A DNA stretch of 64,000 nt from Mytilus galloprovincialis (GCF_965363235.1 NC_134844.1:19016646-19080645), one strand, 5' to 3'; shown: positions 21,237 to 34,672, numbered from the stretch's first letter. Made by a program: numbers and translations. The notes: generated by a model not told the origin, from the letters alone.

Positions 21237-23925
21237 TGAAATAAAAATTCACTAAATTAGAAGGGGAGGTAACTCGTATTAAATGAGGGTTTCGATACAA
21301 TATCGTAATTCAACTAATAGATGCAATTTTGCTCTAAATTTGTGAACTAAAATTCAGGTACACTATGCCAAGATCAAAATTCATGTATATTTTACTCTTG
21401 AGAAAGTTGAGGGGGTACATTATTAAACCTAGGGTATTTTATTATTAATGTATACAATATACTGCTTAAATGTGATGCTATCTGAATTGAAATCAGTTTG
21501 CCCAGGTGAAAAAGCCTCCTCCACTATTTTATGGTAGAAGCATTTAGTAATTGGGAAAATGTGATTGAATTTGATTCTGATTTTCTGAAATTAGTTAATA
21601 TTTATATATAAAACAAAATCATTTATGATTTTCACAAATATTCACCATCAAAATTTTTAACAATGTTTCTGGATTATGATGAGCCATTTTTAATTATAAA
21701 AGTTTTCCTCATCTTATTTATTACAGAAGCAATTAGAACATATTCAGTTTGAATACATAAATGACAGTATTTTTAGTAAGCATTTCATGAGAACAACGTA
21801 GTTAGAATTTTGACCGTAAAAATGAATAAAAAAAATTCAGGCATTCAATAGTGATGTATAGATACAATTTAGAAAGTACTATAAAAATGGAAATCAAATA
21901 AAAAACTCAGAAAGAAGATAGATTTGATTTGATTACAACATACACAAAAAGCGTCCCCTATTATTAAACCATTGAACAAAATTTTCTTCCGGAATGCAGT
22001 AAAATGATTTGCCCATCAATTTCAGTAGTTCAATTTGGCATACTTTAATATGCAACAACAGTCGAAGCTAAAAAAAGAGGTTGGAGATTAACCCAGAGTG
22101 GAAAGCCCGCTTATTTGATTTGTTTATAATATTTTGTCAAATTGATTAATGTAGAAATGGTGATAGTTGAAATAACTTTAGATGAGGTTTATTAAGTTGT
22201 AAAACATTTTAGGTCGTTGGGTCCAATGATCAACTGATATTAATAAAACATTTTTAAACATTGTCTTGTTTGCATTGCCAGTACTTTTGGGTGGTTGAAA
22301 TTGGGTTTGCATAGCAATTCATGCAATTTTTGCTGGTACACCAGTTTAAAAGGATAAAAACTGAAATTTCAGATTTGTAATTAAACAATTTCCCCAATTT
22401 TTTTACTGTTTTCAATACATCTTGATTGTCAAATTGGAGAATAACATAGTACATTTGTACTTGAAACTAAATTTAGGTCATAGTCATCTGCATTTAAAGT
22501 TTCATAGCTGAACATTATTGTTCATCTTGAAAGTTGTTTTTGAAGATCAAACAAATATCAAATTATCATTTCAGAAATACATTGAGCTTTGAGCGCTGCA
22601 TCTCTTACTAACATATAACATAGTTTCTTTTTGGTGTAGCTTTCAGTAGTTAGGGTCTGGTTATTTCTTCTGTTTTTTCATTTGTTCTTTGGATGGTGTT
22701 ATGGTTTTCAAGTGTTCTGCTTTCAAAGGAATCTTCATATGTAATTCTGAAATGAAAGTATTTGATATTTGTAAGGTCATTTAAATCTATCAAAAAAAAA
22801 CAATTTGGAGCTTAAAGCTACTTTGAACTTTTTATAATTTTTGAAACAATGTCAAAAGCAAATGTCTTAAATAAAATTCTATATTGTATTTGACATATTA
22901 TGATGTTTTGGAAACCAAAAAATTAAATGTATATTTGTATCTTAGATTGAATTCAAATACAGTATTGTGAAAAATGTCCTAAAATGTTATTTACTTGAAC
23001 GTCAACAAAATTATTTCAGGGTATCTGTTTCTTTAACGCACTTATTGCGAACAAGGCAAAGGTGAAGTAAAAGTAACATTTCAAAATTATAAACTAATTG
23101 GATGTATCTCTTATCTATAAAAATCACTTAAATCTTTAACCGAATTGGAAAGCAATTAATTAAATCATTTCACAACCCCCTAAAAAAAAAATTCATTCTG
23201 AGTTATCTAAAACTATCATCATTTCCCAGAGAAATTTAAATAATCATCCCTCGCATTAAATGGTAGTAAAATCTATTTTACTTCAGATATCTCATTCTTG
23301 GGTTAACTTTTCAACTCTAATCCCCAATAATATGCTTTCATTCAGACATATTACAAATTCTCCATACAAATCCCAAAAAAATAATCTTGTGAAAAACTAA
23401 AATTTGTGGTTCTCATGAAAAATAATAAAAAAAAACTGTCAATAATAATGAATCCACAGTATTCACTTTTTGCTTGTAATCAAGTTTTATCATTAATCCT
23501 CAAATGTTGTATATAAGCAACATTTCTTGTTTGTTTCTTTGTCTTTACACAATTTAAATCCATTACTTTTAAGCAAGGGAGATAACTTGTTTCAAATTTT
23601 AATTTTATGATGAAAATTCTAAAAATAATTTCTGGGAACAGGCTATTTGTTTATGTCTTCTTTGTCCATTCAACATCATATTTTTCTAAAATCAGTGTAA
23701 TTTGTATTCGATTTAAAAATATTTAGTAACTATTTGGTTTATAATTATCAGTACATAATTGACAACTATTTTTAATTTAAACCTTTTCATCACATTTAAC
23801 AATGGCTCATCATGATTTGTAGATAAGATTTTGACATTTCTTTTTGAAATTCCCCATAAATTTCTTTCAAAAATTGCACACAATCAGTTATATTAACCAA
23901 GCAGGTTCCAATTGGATCATGTACC
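21237..23925. other. Long AT-rich stretch without recognisable features
   Basis: No open frame above about 66 codons and no repeat I can name. Composition fits a long intron or intergenic DNA. Confidence 0.55.
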
Positions 23926-23929
23926 ATAC

Positions 23930-24480
23930 TTTGAGGACAGTGGCAGATTCATAGGGTGGGAGTTTTGGTGTTGGATCCCCCTTTTTGTCGAGCCTTTGAC
24001 TTTAGTTGAAAAAGTGAGACATAGCAGTCCTACATTCCGTCATTGGCGTCATCCTTGGCAGCATCATGAAATATTCACTCTTTGCTTAAAGTTTGAAATT
24101 TTAATAACTTTCTTAAAAACTCTCCTTGATTTGTACCAAGTTTGGACAAAAGCTTTCTCCTGGGAAACATTACATTCACTCTGTGGTTAAAGTTTTAAAA
24201 TTTATAATAACTTTCTTAAATTCTCCTGGATTTGTACCAAGTTTGGACAAAAGCTTGTTTATGATCATAAGATAGTATCCAGAAGTAAAAATAAAATTCC
24301 ATTTTTTCTGTTTTTCACTTATATATGGACTTAGTTTTTCTTCAAGTTAACATTACATACAGTCTGCTGTTTTTTAAACATTTATTAGATTCATAAACTA
24401 TTCTGGATTTTTACCAAACATGAACAGATGCTTCTTTCAATCAAAAGATAAAAAAATACTAGGCATTGCTACAGTGAATC
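23930..24480 (+). repeat. Element with tandem 'attcactctgtggttaaag' units, copy 1
   Basis: Head: 'gtcgagcctttgactttagt', 'gaaaaagtgagacatagcag', then units with attcactct(t/g)tg(c/g)ttaaag, taataactttctta, 'ttgtaccaagtttggacaaa' and 'gcttgtttatgatcataaga'. Units are irregular through internal deletion. A second copy is at 25.34 kb. Confidence 0.75.
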
Positions 24481-24764
24481 AATAAGATAGACATATTTTG
24501 GTTCCTATGGGTCCTTCAACAGGATTGAAACTAAAGGAGAGTACAGAATTCTGTAATGATAATTTGCATTTCACATAGACACCATCAGGATAAATTAGAA
24601 ATATGGAGTGAACGTAGATGTGAACTTTAACTGGATCAAGAATGTTGAATAAAATATGTTTTTGTAAATTTGGACGACATTTGACTTGCAATTATGTACC
24701 ATTTACGATGCTGGATGTAGTACAGACTTGCTTACCATACTATTTCAACACTGGAAGAAGTATG

Positions 24765-24975
24765 TTTGTCTGAGCGAAGCCAATTGGAAGCACGTACCTC
24801 TTAGTGAAGCTAATTGGGAGCCATACCCTCTGTCTTGTTGCGAAGCTGATTGGAAGCAGTACATATATACCACTGTCTGCTAAAGCTAATTAGAAGCAGT
24901 ACCCCCGGCAGAGTGGTCCCAATTAGAGGCAGTAACTCTGAGCGAAGCCAACTGGAAGCATGTACCTCTCCAAAA
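24765..24975 (+). repeat. Degenerate tandem repeat, 'gaagc(c/t)aattggaagca' motif
   Basis: About five units of roughly 30-60 bp vary around cgaagccaattggaagcagtacc. The 65-codon frame starting at 24686 reads through it and shows the same periodic protein motif, so it is a repeat shadow. Confidence 0.7.
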
Positions 24976-25339
24976 TTTGATTAAACACTATTCAACAAAT
25001 TTTATTTAACATTCTTTTTAAACTTTTCTCCCATTATTACCTTCTTTTATTTTTTATTTATTATTTTTCTTCCTGTTGACATAATGAAGTACAAATTATC
25101 ACTTAACCATTTTGTACTCTTTAGTTTTTATTCTGATGAAGGTGCCATAGAAATTAAAACATGCCAATATATAGTTTTATTACTCCAACAATCCCTGAAG
25201 TATTGTTCAAAGAATTATCATAAGTGAATCTTTTATAGACAATTCAAATAAAAAAAAATACTATGCATTTTGCTGATTATATATTTTTCTGGGAATTTCA
25301 CTTAATGTAACTGTAAATGTAAAATACCATTAATACTTT

Positions 25340-25905
25340 TTGTCCAGCCTTCAACTTTAGTTGAAAAAAATGAGACCTAGCCATCCTACATTCTGTCAGC
25401 AGCGTCGTCGGTGGCGATCACAAATATTCACTCTTTGCTTAAAGTTTTTGAAATTTTAATAACTTTCTGGATTTCTACCAAACTTTGACAGAAGCTTGTT
25501 TATGATCATAAGATAGTATCCAGAAGTAAATTTTGTAAATAAAACCAATCAATTTTTCCATATTTTACTTATAAATGCCAGGATACAATACATTCACTCT
25601 GTGGTTAAAGTTTTTAAAATTTTAATAACTTCTTAAAATATTCTGGATTTGTAACAAACTTCGACAGAAGCTTGTTTACGATCAAAATCTAGTATCTAGA
25701 AGGAAAAATATTTAAAACTTTGTTCCTGTTTTTCCGTATTTTACTTATAAATGGACTTAGTTAACCTAAAATTCAATCTGAAGTTAAAGTTTTTAAAACA
25801 TTTATTAGATTCATAAACATATCCTGGATTTTTACCAAACTTGGACAGAAGCTTCTTACAATCAAAAGATAATATCTAGAGGAATATTTTTATTGATTTT
25901 TATCC
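25340..25905 (+). repeat. Element with tandem 'attcactctgtggttaaag' units, copy 2
   Basis: Head: 'ttgtccagccttcaacttta', 'gagacctagccatcctacat' and 'gtcagcagcgtcgtcggtgg'. Units start at about 25425, 25592 and 25771 (spacings 167 and 179). Each has taataactttct, 'accaaactttgacagaagct' and 'tgtttatgatcataa'. Confidence 0.75.
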
Positions 25906-27480
25906 CCTCATTTTTGTTGAGCCTGGGATTAACAGCAAAAGTCATTGAGACACTAGGTTCTGGGGAACCCTTAAAATTTTTTTTGATGATCAATGGAATA
26001 GAATCAGAACATAAACTAGTTTGAACCCTGCCTTTTATCTTGGATGGGAGTCCCCTCTCTTTAGAGATGGCTTAAACCACCCCTTGGGGTTTAAATAATT
26101 GCTTTTTTATCATTTGAAGATGGAAAAATAACTATTCACATTATTACATGGGATTTGTTTCCTCTACAAATGACCAAAAAGAGCTGTTCCCTGCCTGTGT
26201 ATTGACTGGAGCTAGTTCTGACTGTTATCCTCCATTTAAGGAACCAGTCATTCCAAGAGTTACCTTGTACTAGTCCATCTCTATTAATGTCAAGATTTCA
26301 GTGATTTCTTTTCTTTTCAAACAGGTTTTTGGAAGCAGTCTTATGAAAAACAAAATTTTGACATCACCAATTAATATGATACATGTATCAAACTTGATTT
26401 GGGAACAAAAATGTTTCTTTTGAATTGTAAATTTTGGAACTTTTTTCTTCAGTTATTAAAGTTTAAAATTTAATGATTTTTATCACATGCAATTTGAATT
26501 TGGACAATTGTTTTTTTATTCTAAAGAATCAGCATTTTTTTACCATTTCTTTAGTTCATAAAAAGATTTTCTACTTCATACCACTGTTTTGCATTTTATA
26601 AATTTGTATTTTATATTTTCAGTGTTTCTTGTACAATCAAAACTTCAATGAAAGATTGCACTCATGTTGAAGTTGTGTAACTCCTAGTATGAAATTGTTT
26701 GAGGAATTTTCCCCACTTTTATTAAAATTTACAGACGGTACCAGTTTTGTGTAATTATAACTACTACAGTTTGAAATGTTTATAATTTTTCTATTTTTTC
26801 TTGAATTGGGAGCTTTTTATCCAAAATCTTTTAAAGAAGGTAACAATTTTTGTTTCAAACTCACATCTTTAGAACTCTCATAATGAGCATGCAAATTGAT
26901 TAAGATTAATTGTCATCACCAATTTTTGACCTTTTAAAATTCCATATACTGTATTTAAATTTCAGTATTTAAAAGACCATTCTCCATTGTTAAAGCAAAA
27001 ATATGAATTTGCACAACTGAGCTACTTCAGGCTATGGTCAATTTTTGGAGTATAATTTTCATGCTTATGATGTGCATGATGATAAACTTAAAAGAAGAGA
27101 TATTTTATTAAACTATGCTTCAAAATATTAGAAAATGTTTGTGATTTACAGGTGTTAGCCAATTACTATTCTGTTCTTTTTTTATAACTCCTTATTTTAG
27201 GTCTTTACATATTAGATGTCTTTAAACTAATATAAGAGCTATTATTTAGAGCTCTCTAAATAAAAGAAAATACAGGTTACCAATTTAAAAGCACATCTGG
27301 TATTTTTACTGTATTTTATGTATGAATTAAAAATATTATTTGTATATTACATTGAGAATTACTTCAACTGGAATGAATGGAAAAAGAAAATATTGTGAGA
27401 TGCTTTGGAACATTCTTGGGACAATTGTACACTTGATAAAATACAATGGAAAGGACATTTTGTTAAGTGCATAAATTAGA
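25906..27480. other. AT-rich stretch without recognisable features
   Basis: No gene or repeat I can support. Intron-like composition. Confidence 0.5.
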
Positions 27481-27484
27481 TTCA

Positions 27485-29690
27485 GTGAACTGACCAGCAC
27501 AAAGAATTATGTTGAAAAGCATGAAAAAGTAACCATGGTAGCAGCTCCAAGGAAGATGGTTAAATAAATCTTCAACCAAGTCTGAGGCTTTACAAAGAAA
27601 ATAAGAAGGCAAGTTTAATTAAGTCAAACAAGTTCTATACATTTTATACATTATTTGATAAAAAGTATATATTTAGAGCTTACAATGCAGTTACAGTGCA
27701 GAAAGTGATGTTGCGAACGTAAAATGTTATTTTTTGCCTTTCAATGGGAGATAACTCATTGTAAAATGTGCAGATGATTTACCTTTATGAACAATAAAAT
27801 ATGTTTAAACCATTATTTTTGAGGAGTTGAAACTCAATAAGTAAATTTATAAGACTTTTTTTTTTATTTTTCATCTTTTACATTGATTTTACAGTTATTG
27901 ATGTTATACTGTTGTGTACAGAAATCTGAACCATATTGGTGAATGTAGAGGAAATGGAAATATAAAGTATATAAATTATCAATTTTTATATTTTAGGTTC
28001 TTTCTGTAAGATTTTTTCATGGTGTGGGAATAAGACTTGGAGGTCTAATACAGCTTAATATATAGGTAGGTACCAGTATACAGTTTCGAAAAGCAGAAAG
28101 AAAAAAAAGATAAATGTATAAAAATAATTAGATCCATTTTTTTCTTTCCTTGCCTTGAAATAATCAAACACTAAATTTCTGTTATTTATTTCTACCCCCT
28201 CTTTTGATATCAGTACAAATACAATGTATAGTGTAAATTGAAGGATCTTACATGATTATTTGGTTTGTTATGTTGTTGGATTGCTGTCTAGTCAATATGT
28301 TCTCAACATCTAGTACATGAATATAACCCATTTCTTTTTAATTTTAATACAGTAACAAGTGATCCTTTTAAACCATTTTATTAATAATATGACAACATTT
28401 TATATTTCAGATTAGCTTCACAGCTTGTCTGTAAGGATTGAAGTTGGGAATGGGCATTGGAGCTGGCTTTTATGGTAAGAATCAGTACTTAAATTAATGA
28501 ATTATTCAGCAAAGAGCATGTACAAACCTAGTTCTTCATTATGCTAAGAAGTATTATACTTTAACTATGCAGAGAAGTAGTATACTTTAATTTTTCTTAA
28601 AACTATAATCGTATATATAATCTGGAAGGAGGACATTAGGAGGTATGAAGATAAATAAAGAAATATTATATATTATTATAATTATACTGTTACTTAGAAA
28701 ATCTGTTTTCTAAAATTGTCCCCATATAAAAAGTAAAGAAGATCATTGTCAATGAAATTACTCTCCCAGAGACTAAATGACATGGATGTAAGCAACTAAT
28801 GGTTACTGTATGGCCTACAACAATGAGCAAAACATATACTTTACAATTAACTATGAAACAGAAAGTAGGCCACCTGAAAAAATGTGAAACAATTCAAACA
28901 AGAAAATCAACAGCTAGATTTATGATAAAACAATGAAATGATAACAAATATGTTGGACAACAACCAACTACTTGTCATCCCTTGTTTGCTAAAGAAGACT
29001 GGTTGTTTGTAAATTCATGTCGACACATCACTTTAAAACAAAGTAAATCAATTTTCTATGCATCATCAGTGCAATAACCAGTTACTGATTCCTTTGCATT
29101 TAATATTGTTCTGACAGATATTAGAATGCATATTTCTTTTTCAGGTGACTTCAACTGTGGCTGCAGGAAATTATTGTGCAATACGACTGAAACAAAAAAG
29201 AATGTAATTCAGACTATTTTTGTGTAATGTTGTTTGAAAAAATGTTGATAATTTTTATTACAGATAAAAAACAAAAATAGTATGTAAAGATTCTTTATTT
29301 TCAGCAAGACTGGAAGTTGTATGCTAAATTGATACTTCAGAATTTTACAATATTACTTGTAGACCTACTTGAGACTATCTTAATAATGGTACATGTGTAT
29401 TCAAAACATTTCCAGTAGGTTAAGAATGGAGAATCTAAAAAAAAAAAAAAAAGAAATGTATTTTTTTATTTTTCTTATTTGTATGATATAAATATTTTTC
29501 CAATGTTTTGTTATTTTTAGCATTGTTTTTAGCTCAAACAAATTATTTCAAAATAATAGTAAAGAAACATCCTGGTGAAAAAAGATTGATTGATTGGAAA
29601 TGTTAACCACCACTTTCAGCAATATTGATTATATCTTGGTGACCATTTTTTTCATGGTTGAGAAAGTCAGAGTAATGGGAGAGAACCACC
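27485..29690 (+). repeat. ~2.8-kb diverged tandem duplication, copy 1
   Basis: Conserved islands in order: 'ccaaggaagatggttaaata ... cttcaaccaagtctgaggct' (27.55 kb); 'ttttag|gttctttctg ... gtgtgggaataagacttgg' to 'tatatag|gtaggtacc' (28.0 kb); 'atttcag|attagcttcacagc ... gcttttatg|gtaag' (28.41 kb); 'ttttcag|gtgacttcaac' (29.15 kb); and 'aagaatggagaatctaaaaa' (29.42 kb). Sequence between islands is much less similar to copy 2. The islands have splice-like borders, but no frame stays open through all of them. Confidence 0.75.
28735..28995 (-). repeat. Diverged family M repeat inside duplication copy 1
   Basis: 'gtcaatgaaattactctccc', 'gactaaatgacatgga', 'ggcctacaacaatgagcaaa' and 'gtgaaacaattcaaacaaga' follow family M order. 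The matching repeat sits at the same relative place in copy 2 (31.56-31.98 kb), so it was present before the duplication. Confidence 0.6.
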
Positions 29691-30889
29691 AAGGTGCTAA
29701 ATATTTTTTGTAAATGTTTGAATATTTTATATCAATTATTTATTTTTAATTATAGCTCTACCATTTTGTAATTTTTGTTAGTTATAGCAATGATGTGGAG
29801 TCCCAACAGGTGAAATTTTTTGGCAATGGGAGGTAATAAATCATTCCCTTGTTTAACTCCTCATTCTTGAAATTTCCTCATGGTGGGAATATATAACTAT
29901 TTACTTGATTTTCACATTTGTTTTTGCTTTGATATCAGATGCATACTAGCTAATACAAAAACATGTATTGACTGTTATTCAGAGTTCTGTAAATAAAAAA
30001 ATGTAAACAGAGGTCTAAATAATAGTTTTGAGGGTGGGAGAAATCATGGGTCATTACGGGTAGAATTGATTTCATGAAATTTTCAAGATATGTGATTAAT
30101 TGAGAGTGCATCTGACATTTTTTATTTATTTCTATAAATAATGGACCAGAAACTGAAAGATTGCAATTAAGATAATGATGACAGCCATCCTGGCAGCCAG
30201 GACAGCAGCTCAAAGGAAGATGGTCAATAAAATCTTCAACCAAGTCTGAGGCTTAACCATGAAATTGAGAAGGCAAGTTTTTTGAAGTCAAACAATTTCT
30301 ATACATTTCCTAGAAATACATGTGTATAATTGTAAAAAAGTACATATTCATCTTTCTTTCAGAAAATCATCTTTGAAGAATTTATTTACAAGTTTAATAT
30401 TTTGAGATAGCAGGTACATTAACAAGAATTTCTATAACAATTAAGAGACTGAATCCTGAGATAGGAATCCACTTTCAAGGGGAGACTAGTTTAATTAACA
30501 GCAAGATTTGTTTATTCAATGGGAGACAACTCACTTTCATTATTCAAAGTAGTTGAGTGCAGAATTCAAATCATAAACCTTTGACTATTTTTGTTTGTTT
30601 TTCAATCTTTTATATAAATATTACAAAATATGTGAATGTTAAACATAATTAGTACATGAAGTAAGAAATCAGAACAATTTGTAAAGTAATCTTTAGGTTG
30701 ACATATAAATTAGTTTGTAAAATTAATAAATGTATTAATTTCTTTTTAGATACTTTCTGTGGCATGTTTTCATGGTGTGGGAATAAGACTTGGTGGTCTA
30801 ATACAGCTAATATGTAGGTAGGTACCAGTAATATTAATCCTGTTTAAAAGAAAATAATTCTATAAATAATATTATTTGGAAATAATTTA

Positions 30890-31230
30890 ATTTTGGATGT
30901 AACGCGTCTTCTGATTGGCTGATGTTATTTTGTTATCAGCCCATAGACATAATTTAGTCATGTGACCATGACATCAGCAACGTTTTTCATGATTTTATAT
31001 TGGGAGATATCATCAAAATGCGATGATTTTATGGATTTTCTGACCTAAAAGCTTTAAGAATACCTTTGGTCCAAAATGTTTAATAAACTAAAGGTGCTAA
31101 GGGTAATATTTAAATTACAAGACATAAACTATTTCTTGATCAGGGAAAGTGAATTATGCTAAAAAAAGTTCTGAATTGTGAAAAATTAGGCCTTCATTGG
31201 GGCTTTTGCGAGAATTGCATACTCAACAGG
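30890..31230. repeat. 'aacgcgtcttctgattggctgat' repeat, present only in copy 2
   Basis: A GC-richer block with 'gcccatagacataatttagt' and 'tgtgaccatgacatcagc' has no counterpart in the same interval of copy 1. It was therefore gained after the duplication or lost from copy 1. Confidence 0.5.
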
Positions 31231-31561
31231 TCATAACTAAGTAGTTTATATTGTGTGGTGCCAAACAGATGATGTGGTTATTTTGTATCAATAATGATAC
31301 CAAGTGATCCTTTAAAACAATTTTGATTGACTAAGCATTTTATATTTCAGGTTAGCACCACAGCTTGTCTGTAAGGATTGAAGCTGGGAAAGGGCCATTG
31401 GAGCTGAATTTTATGGTAAGAACTAAAAACAGATTGAACTATTCATCCAAGAATATGTAAATGCACCATGGATTTTATTATGTACACATGAAGATCTAAC
31501 ATTTTTAAAATGTTTTCCAAATTAAAAGTTTTAATTATACCGGTAATCGTAAGGGTATATA

Positions 31562-31985
31562 AGAATAAAGAGAGGTTATAGGATTGCCAACTACACAACT
31601 ATCAATAAGAGAATCAACTTACAGTCACCATAAGACATTCAGCAATGAGCAAAATCATTATGAATTTTAATAATACAACAGGTTGAATATCACAATAGGT
31701 ACTCATATTCATCACTCTAATCCCTGATGCATAACTTTGAAGGTAGATTTTTCTGAAATTGGGATCATTAATCTTGCATATTTATCCATTTATTAAAAAA
31801 TCAAGAATAGATGCATGCAATAATTTCTGATTTTACAGTATCAGTTTTAAAGTAAACATTAAGAGGCCCTGAATATGACAAAATGTGAAACAATTTCAAA
31901 CAAGAAAACCAACACAATGATTCATAAAAAAGAATAAACGAAAATTAAGACTCACATTGATTACTTTTTCATCCTTATTTGCTAA
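31562..31985 (-). repeat. Diverged family M repeat inside duplication copy 2, split by insertion
   Basis: 'gttataggattgccaac', 'gacattcagcaatgagcaaa', then after about 180 bp of other sequence 'aagaggccctgaatatgaca' and 'caatttcaaacaagaaaacc'. It is orthologous in position to 28.74-29.00 kb. The intervening sequence includes a half MITE end at 31811-31847. Confidence 0.55.
31811..31847 (+). repeat. Isolated end of the TA-flanked MITE
   Basis: 'gcatgcaataatttctgatt' followed by ttacagta matches the right terminus of the complete MITE at 37951-38160. No left terminus is found nearby. Confidence 0.6.
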
Positions 31986-32604
31986 TAATTGTATCAGATG
32001 ATGTTTAAATTTTTATATAGGTTTGATCATTTGTTTAAGAATGTTTATTTCTTTTACAGGAAACTGGCTGCCGCATACATTGATTATGTGATAGTGAAGA
32101 ATGTTATTCAGAAATTTTTTGTATATGTTTCAAAAAATGTAATTTTTTACACAAAAAAAAAATGTGTAAAGATTCTCCATTTTCAACTAGATTGGAGGCT
32201 TGTATTTAAAATTTCAAAATTACTCTTACTTTTCTTATCGTGCTTATGGAGACTATTTCATAATTTAGATCTTATTTGTTATTCCCCACCCCCTGAAACT
32301 GTATTTCATTTTTACTTTGAAAATGAAATGAAATGAAACAGACCAATTTTACTTGTAAACTTAATAATGGTCTGTTCAGTCCAAAGGCTTCCAGTAAGTT
32401 CAGAATGGAGAATCTAAAAACAAAAAAAGAAAGAAAAACAAAATGTATTGTGTTTTTGGAGTTTCCTGAATTGTTAGATATTTTTACAACTTTTTGTTAT
32501 TTTTTTGCAGTGCTTTTAGCTAAACAAATTAAAATTATTTCACAATAAGCAGAGTAAAGGAACATATTGGTGAAAAAAGATTGATTGATTGAATTTTGGT
32601 GTAT

Positions 32605-33340
32605 AATGCCACTTTCAGCCCAATTTGTAATATCTTGATGGCCATTTTTTATGGGTTGAAAAAGTAACAGTAAAATCTTGTTATACCAAGCCTTACTTTG
32701 ATTGGGTTTGTTCAGAACTAAAAAAAAATACTTTCACATGCAGATATTTATTTTCATAATGAGATCTGACATTTTTATGCTTTTAACTCTGTTAAATTCA
32801 TAAACATTCTATTTCACCCTTCAACTATTGATGCAGTCCTTGGAAGATTGATCAAATTGTTAGATTTGTGGATGCAAGTTGAGAATCTGCTCTAACTAAA
32901 TTTATGTTGATATCAGCTGAAATAACCTATCCTTCAATATGAGTAATAAGATATAAAAAAAGGAAAAATCCATTCTTTGATTAGAGAACCTTTAGAAGTT
33001 ATAAAAAATAGTACAAAATGTCAGCAGAGACTGAAGATTATTTGGAAGTATAGGGAAAGTCCCATTTAATCTTGATAATTGTGGGTTAAAGTTGTAGATG
33101 GATGAGCAAACATATCATACACTGAATTACTATACCACATTCCGGCCTAAGGCATAAATCAGGCTATAAAATATTAACTGACCACTAGACTTATCTCCCT
33201 TCCTGGGTTCCATAAATAAATATCAAAATATACTACTTAATTTTAAAAACAAATAGCTTAGAAATTTGGAAGGAGTAAAGAAACTATATAGTTTAAAATA
33301 GCTTGAGGTTAAAAATGTGAATGAATGAAATGTAATTGCT
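32605..33340. other. No recognisable gene
   Basis: AT-rich DNA without supported features. Confidence 0.45.
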
Positions 33341-33458
33341 TCACTGGAGGATCCAGAAATTTTCATAAAGGAAAAAAAGGGGGTGCTCACCGATTGTTAG
33401 TGGGGCCTCCTCCAGTGGTACTTCAGTGATTTCCTAAATAATCAACCAAATTTTTCCC
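33341..33458 (+). repeat. Diverged 'ggatcc' repeat, copy 3
   Basis: 'ggaggatccagaaattttca', an A/G-rich tract ending gggggtgctc, 'ggggcctcctccagtggtac' and 'cagtgatttcctaaataatc' parallel the reverse complement of the 12.02-kb copy. Confidence 0.6.
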
Positions 33459-34410
33459 ACCTCTGCTATTTTATTGGTAATTAATCATTTTTGCACCGAT
33501 CAAGATATTTTTAGTTTGTTTTAATTACCCAGTAAATAAGTTGAGTAATTCTCAAAAAATAATTTGTACATGCATGTTTTGATATTTTTATATTATAGCT
33601 TTTACCACAGTTTTACTTTTTATAAGAATTGTATTGTTTTTGGATGTCATTTTAAAAGTTGAGACAAACTGAGGATTCTTATTTTATATGGAATTCTATT
33701 ATTTATTTATAAGTTAAGTAAGGACTAGATTGCTTTTAGTTTATATATTAAACAAAGAATAGTCACTAAATGATTACAAAATTTATTACATGTATCAAAA
33801 AATTTACATGATTTTATTTTAATTCATAAACTTTTATACGTAATAATATAGACAAAGAAATTACATTAGGATTATTTCCCCTATAATAAAAACAACTAGG
33901 AAAATAGATAGTATCCTCAGTACTGTCATTTATTTTGCATTATTGTAATATTTTTCTCCTGATACCAAACCCATGATGCAGATCCTTTTCCTCCTTTTTA
34001 TTTAAAGATAATTTACAACCTTGATCAAAAGCATATCACAAGTAACTGTTTGTTTATTTACTCACATCTTAAAAGAAGCAGATTGTGTTTGGTTTCATTT
34101 GGTTATTTTGTGTCATGTAGGATCATAATAATTGGTAATTAAAATTTATTTGGAAAATCATCTTATCTTATATTGTATCTGGATGACAAGTAAAGGGGGA
34201 AGAGGTTTCTGTGATCGAGGGGATGACACATTGACATCCATCATCAGCATTGGCTTGGCAGTGTATCATTAGCAGAACTTAGGGATACTTAACCGGGTTG
34301 TCTTTTTTAAAACTTTATTTTCCAAACTTTAAAGGTGCTTGATAGCTCCATATTTGTATGAAGATATGGACAACTATATTTGGTACAAATGTATATGGAT
34401 TCATTGCTAG
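33459..34410. other. No recognisable gene
   Basis: AT-rich intron-like DNA. I see nothing supported in it. Confidence 0.45.
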
Positions 34411-34414
34411 GTAT

Positions 34415-34672
34415 ACATATAAAAAAAAAAGTGGTGCGATTCCTAATGAGACAACTCTTCACAAGAGACCAAATGACACAACTAAGGAGTCTTTTATACA
34501 ATAACATCAGTGTGTTCGCCTCAAGTTGGAACTCTTGCATGTTAAAACCTAAAGACTCAAAAATTGGTATTTGCTGCTGCTCTTCTTGTGGATTGCACAA
34601 AGCAGGGTTAATATTCATGTACCTATCCTGAATATGCATTTAATTGCCACAGGACTTTTAACAGCTGTCCAT
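34415..34672 (+). repeat. Composite mussel repeat (family M head plus 'gcagggttaatattcatg' tail)
   Basis: Family M-type blocks ('gtggtgcgattcctaatgag', 'acaactcttcacaagagacc') run into 'tgttcgcctcaagttggaac', 'aaaattggtatttgctgctg', 'caaagcagggttaatattca' and 'cctgaatatgcatttaattg'. A copy of the tail is at 52.23 kb. Opposed open frames here are shadows. Confidence 0.65.

Larger units (their letters stand above)
30140..32600 (+). repeat. ~2.8-kb diverged tandem duplication, copy 2
   Basis: The same islands in the same order as copy 1: 'caaaggaagatggtcaataa' (30.21 kb); 'tttttag|atactttctgtgg ... gaataagacttggtggtcta' to 'atgtag|gtaggtacc' (30.75 kb); 'atttcag|gttagcaccacagc' to 'attttatg|gtaag' (31.35 kb); 'ttttacag|gaaactggctgcc' (32.06 kb); and 'cagaatggagaatctaaaaa' (32.40 kb). 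The second island reads FSWCGNKTW in one frame in both copies, but the third island is closed in all frames in both copies. A non-coding spliced RNA or a decayed gene fits better than an active coding gene. Confidence 0.75.

Noticed and set aside
31989-32336. A 115-codon plus frame in duplication copy 2
   Set aside because: It is not open in copy 1, crosses an acceptor-like site, and is Phe/Lys-rich from AT-rich DNA.
34307-34639. Opposed frames of 110 and 83 codons
   Set aside because: They lie over the family M head and the 'gcagggttaatattcatg' tail, which are dispersed repeats.
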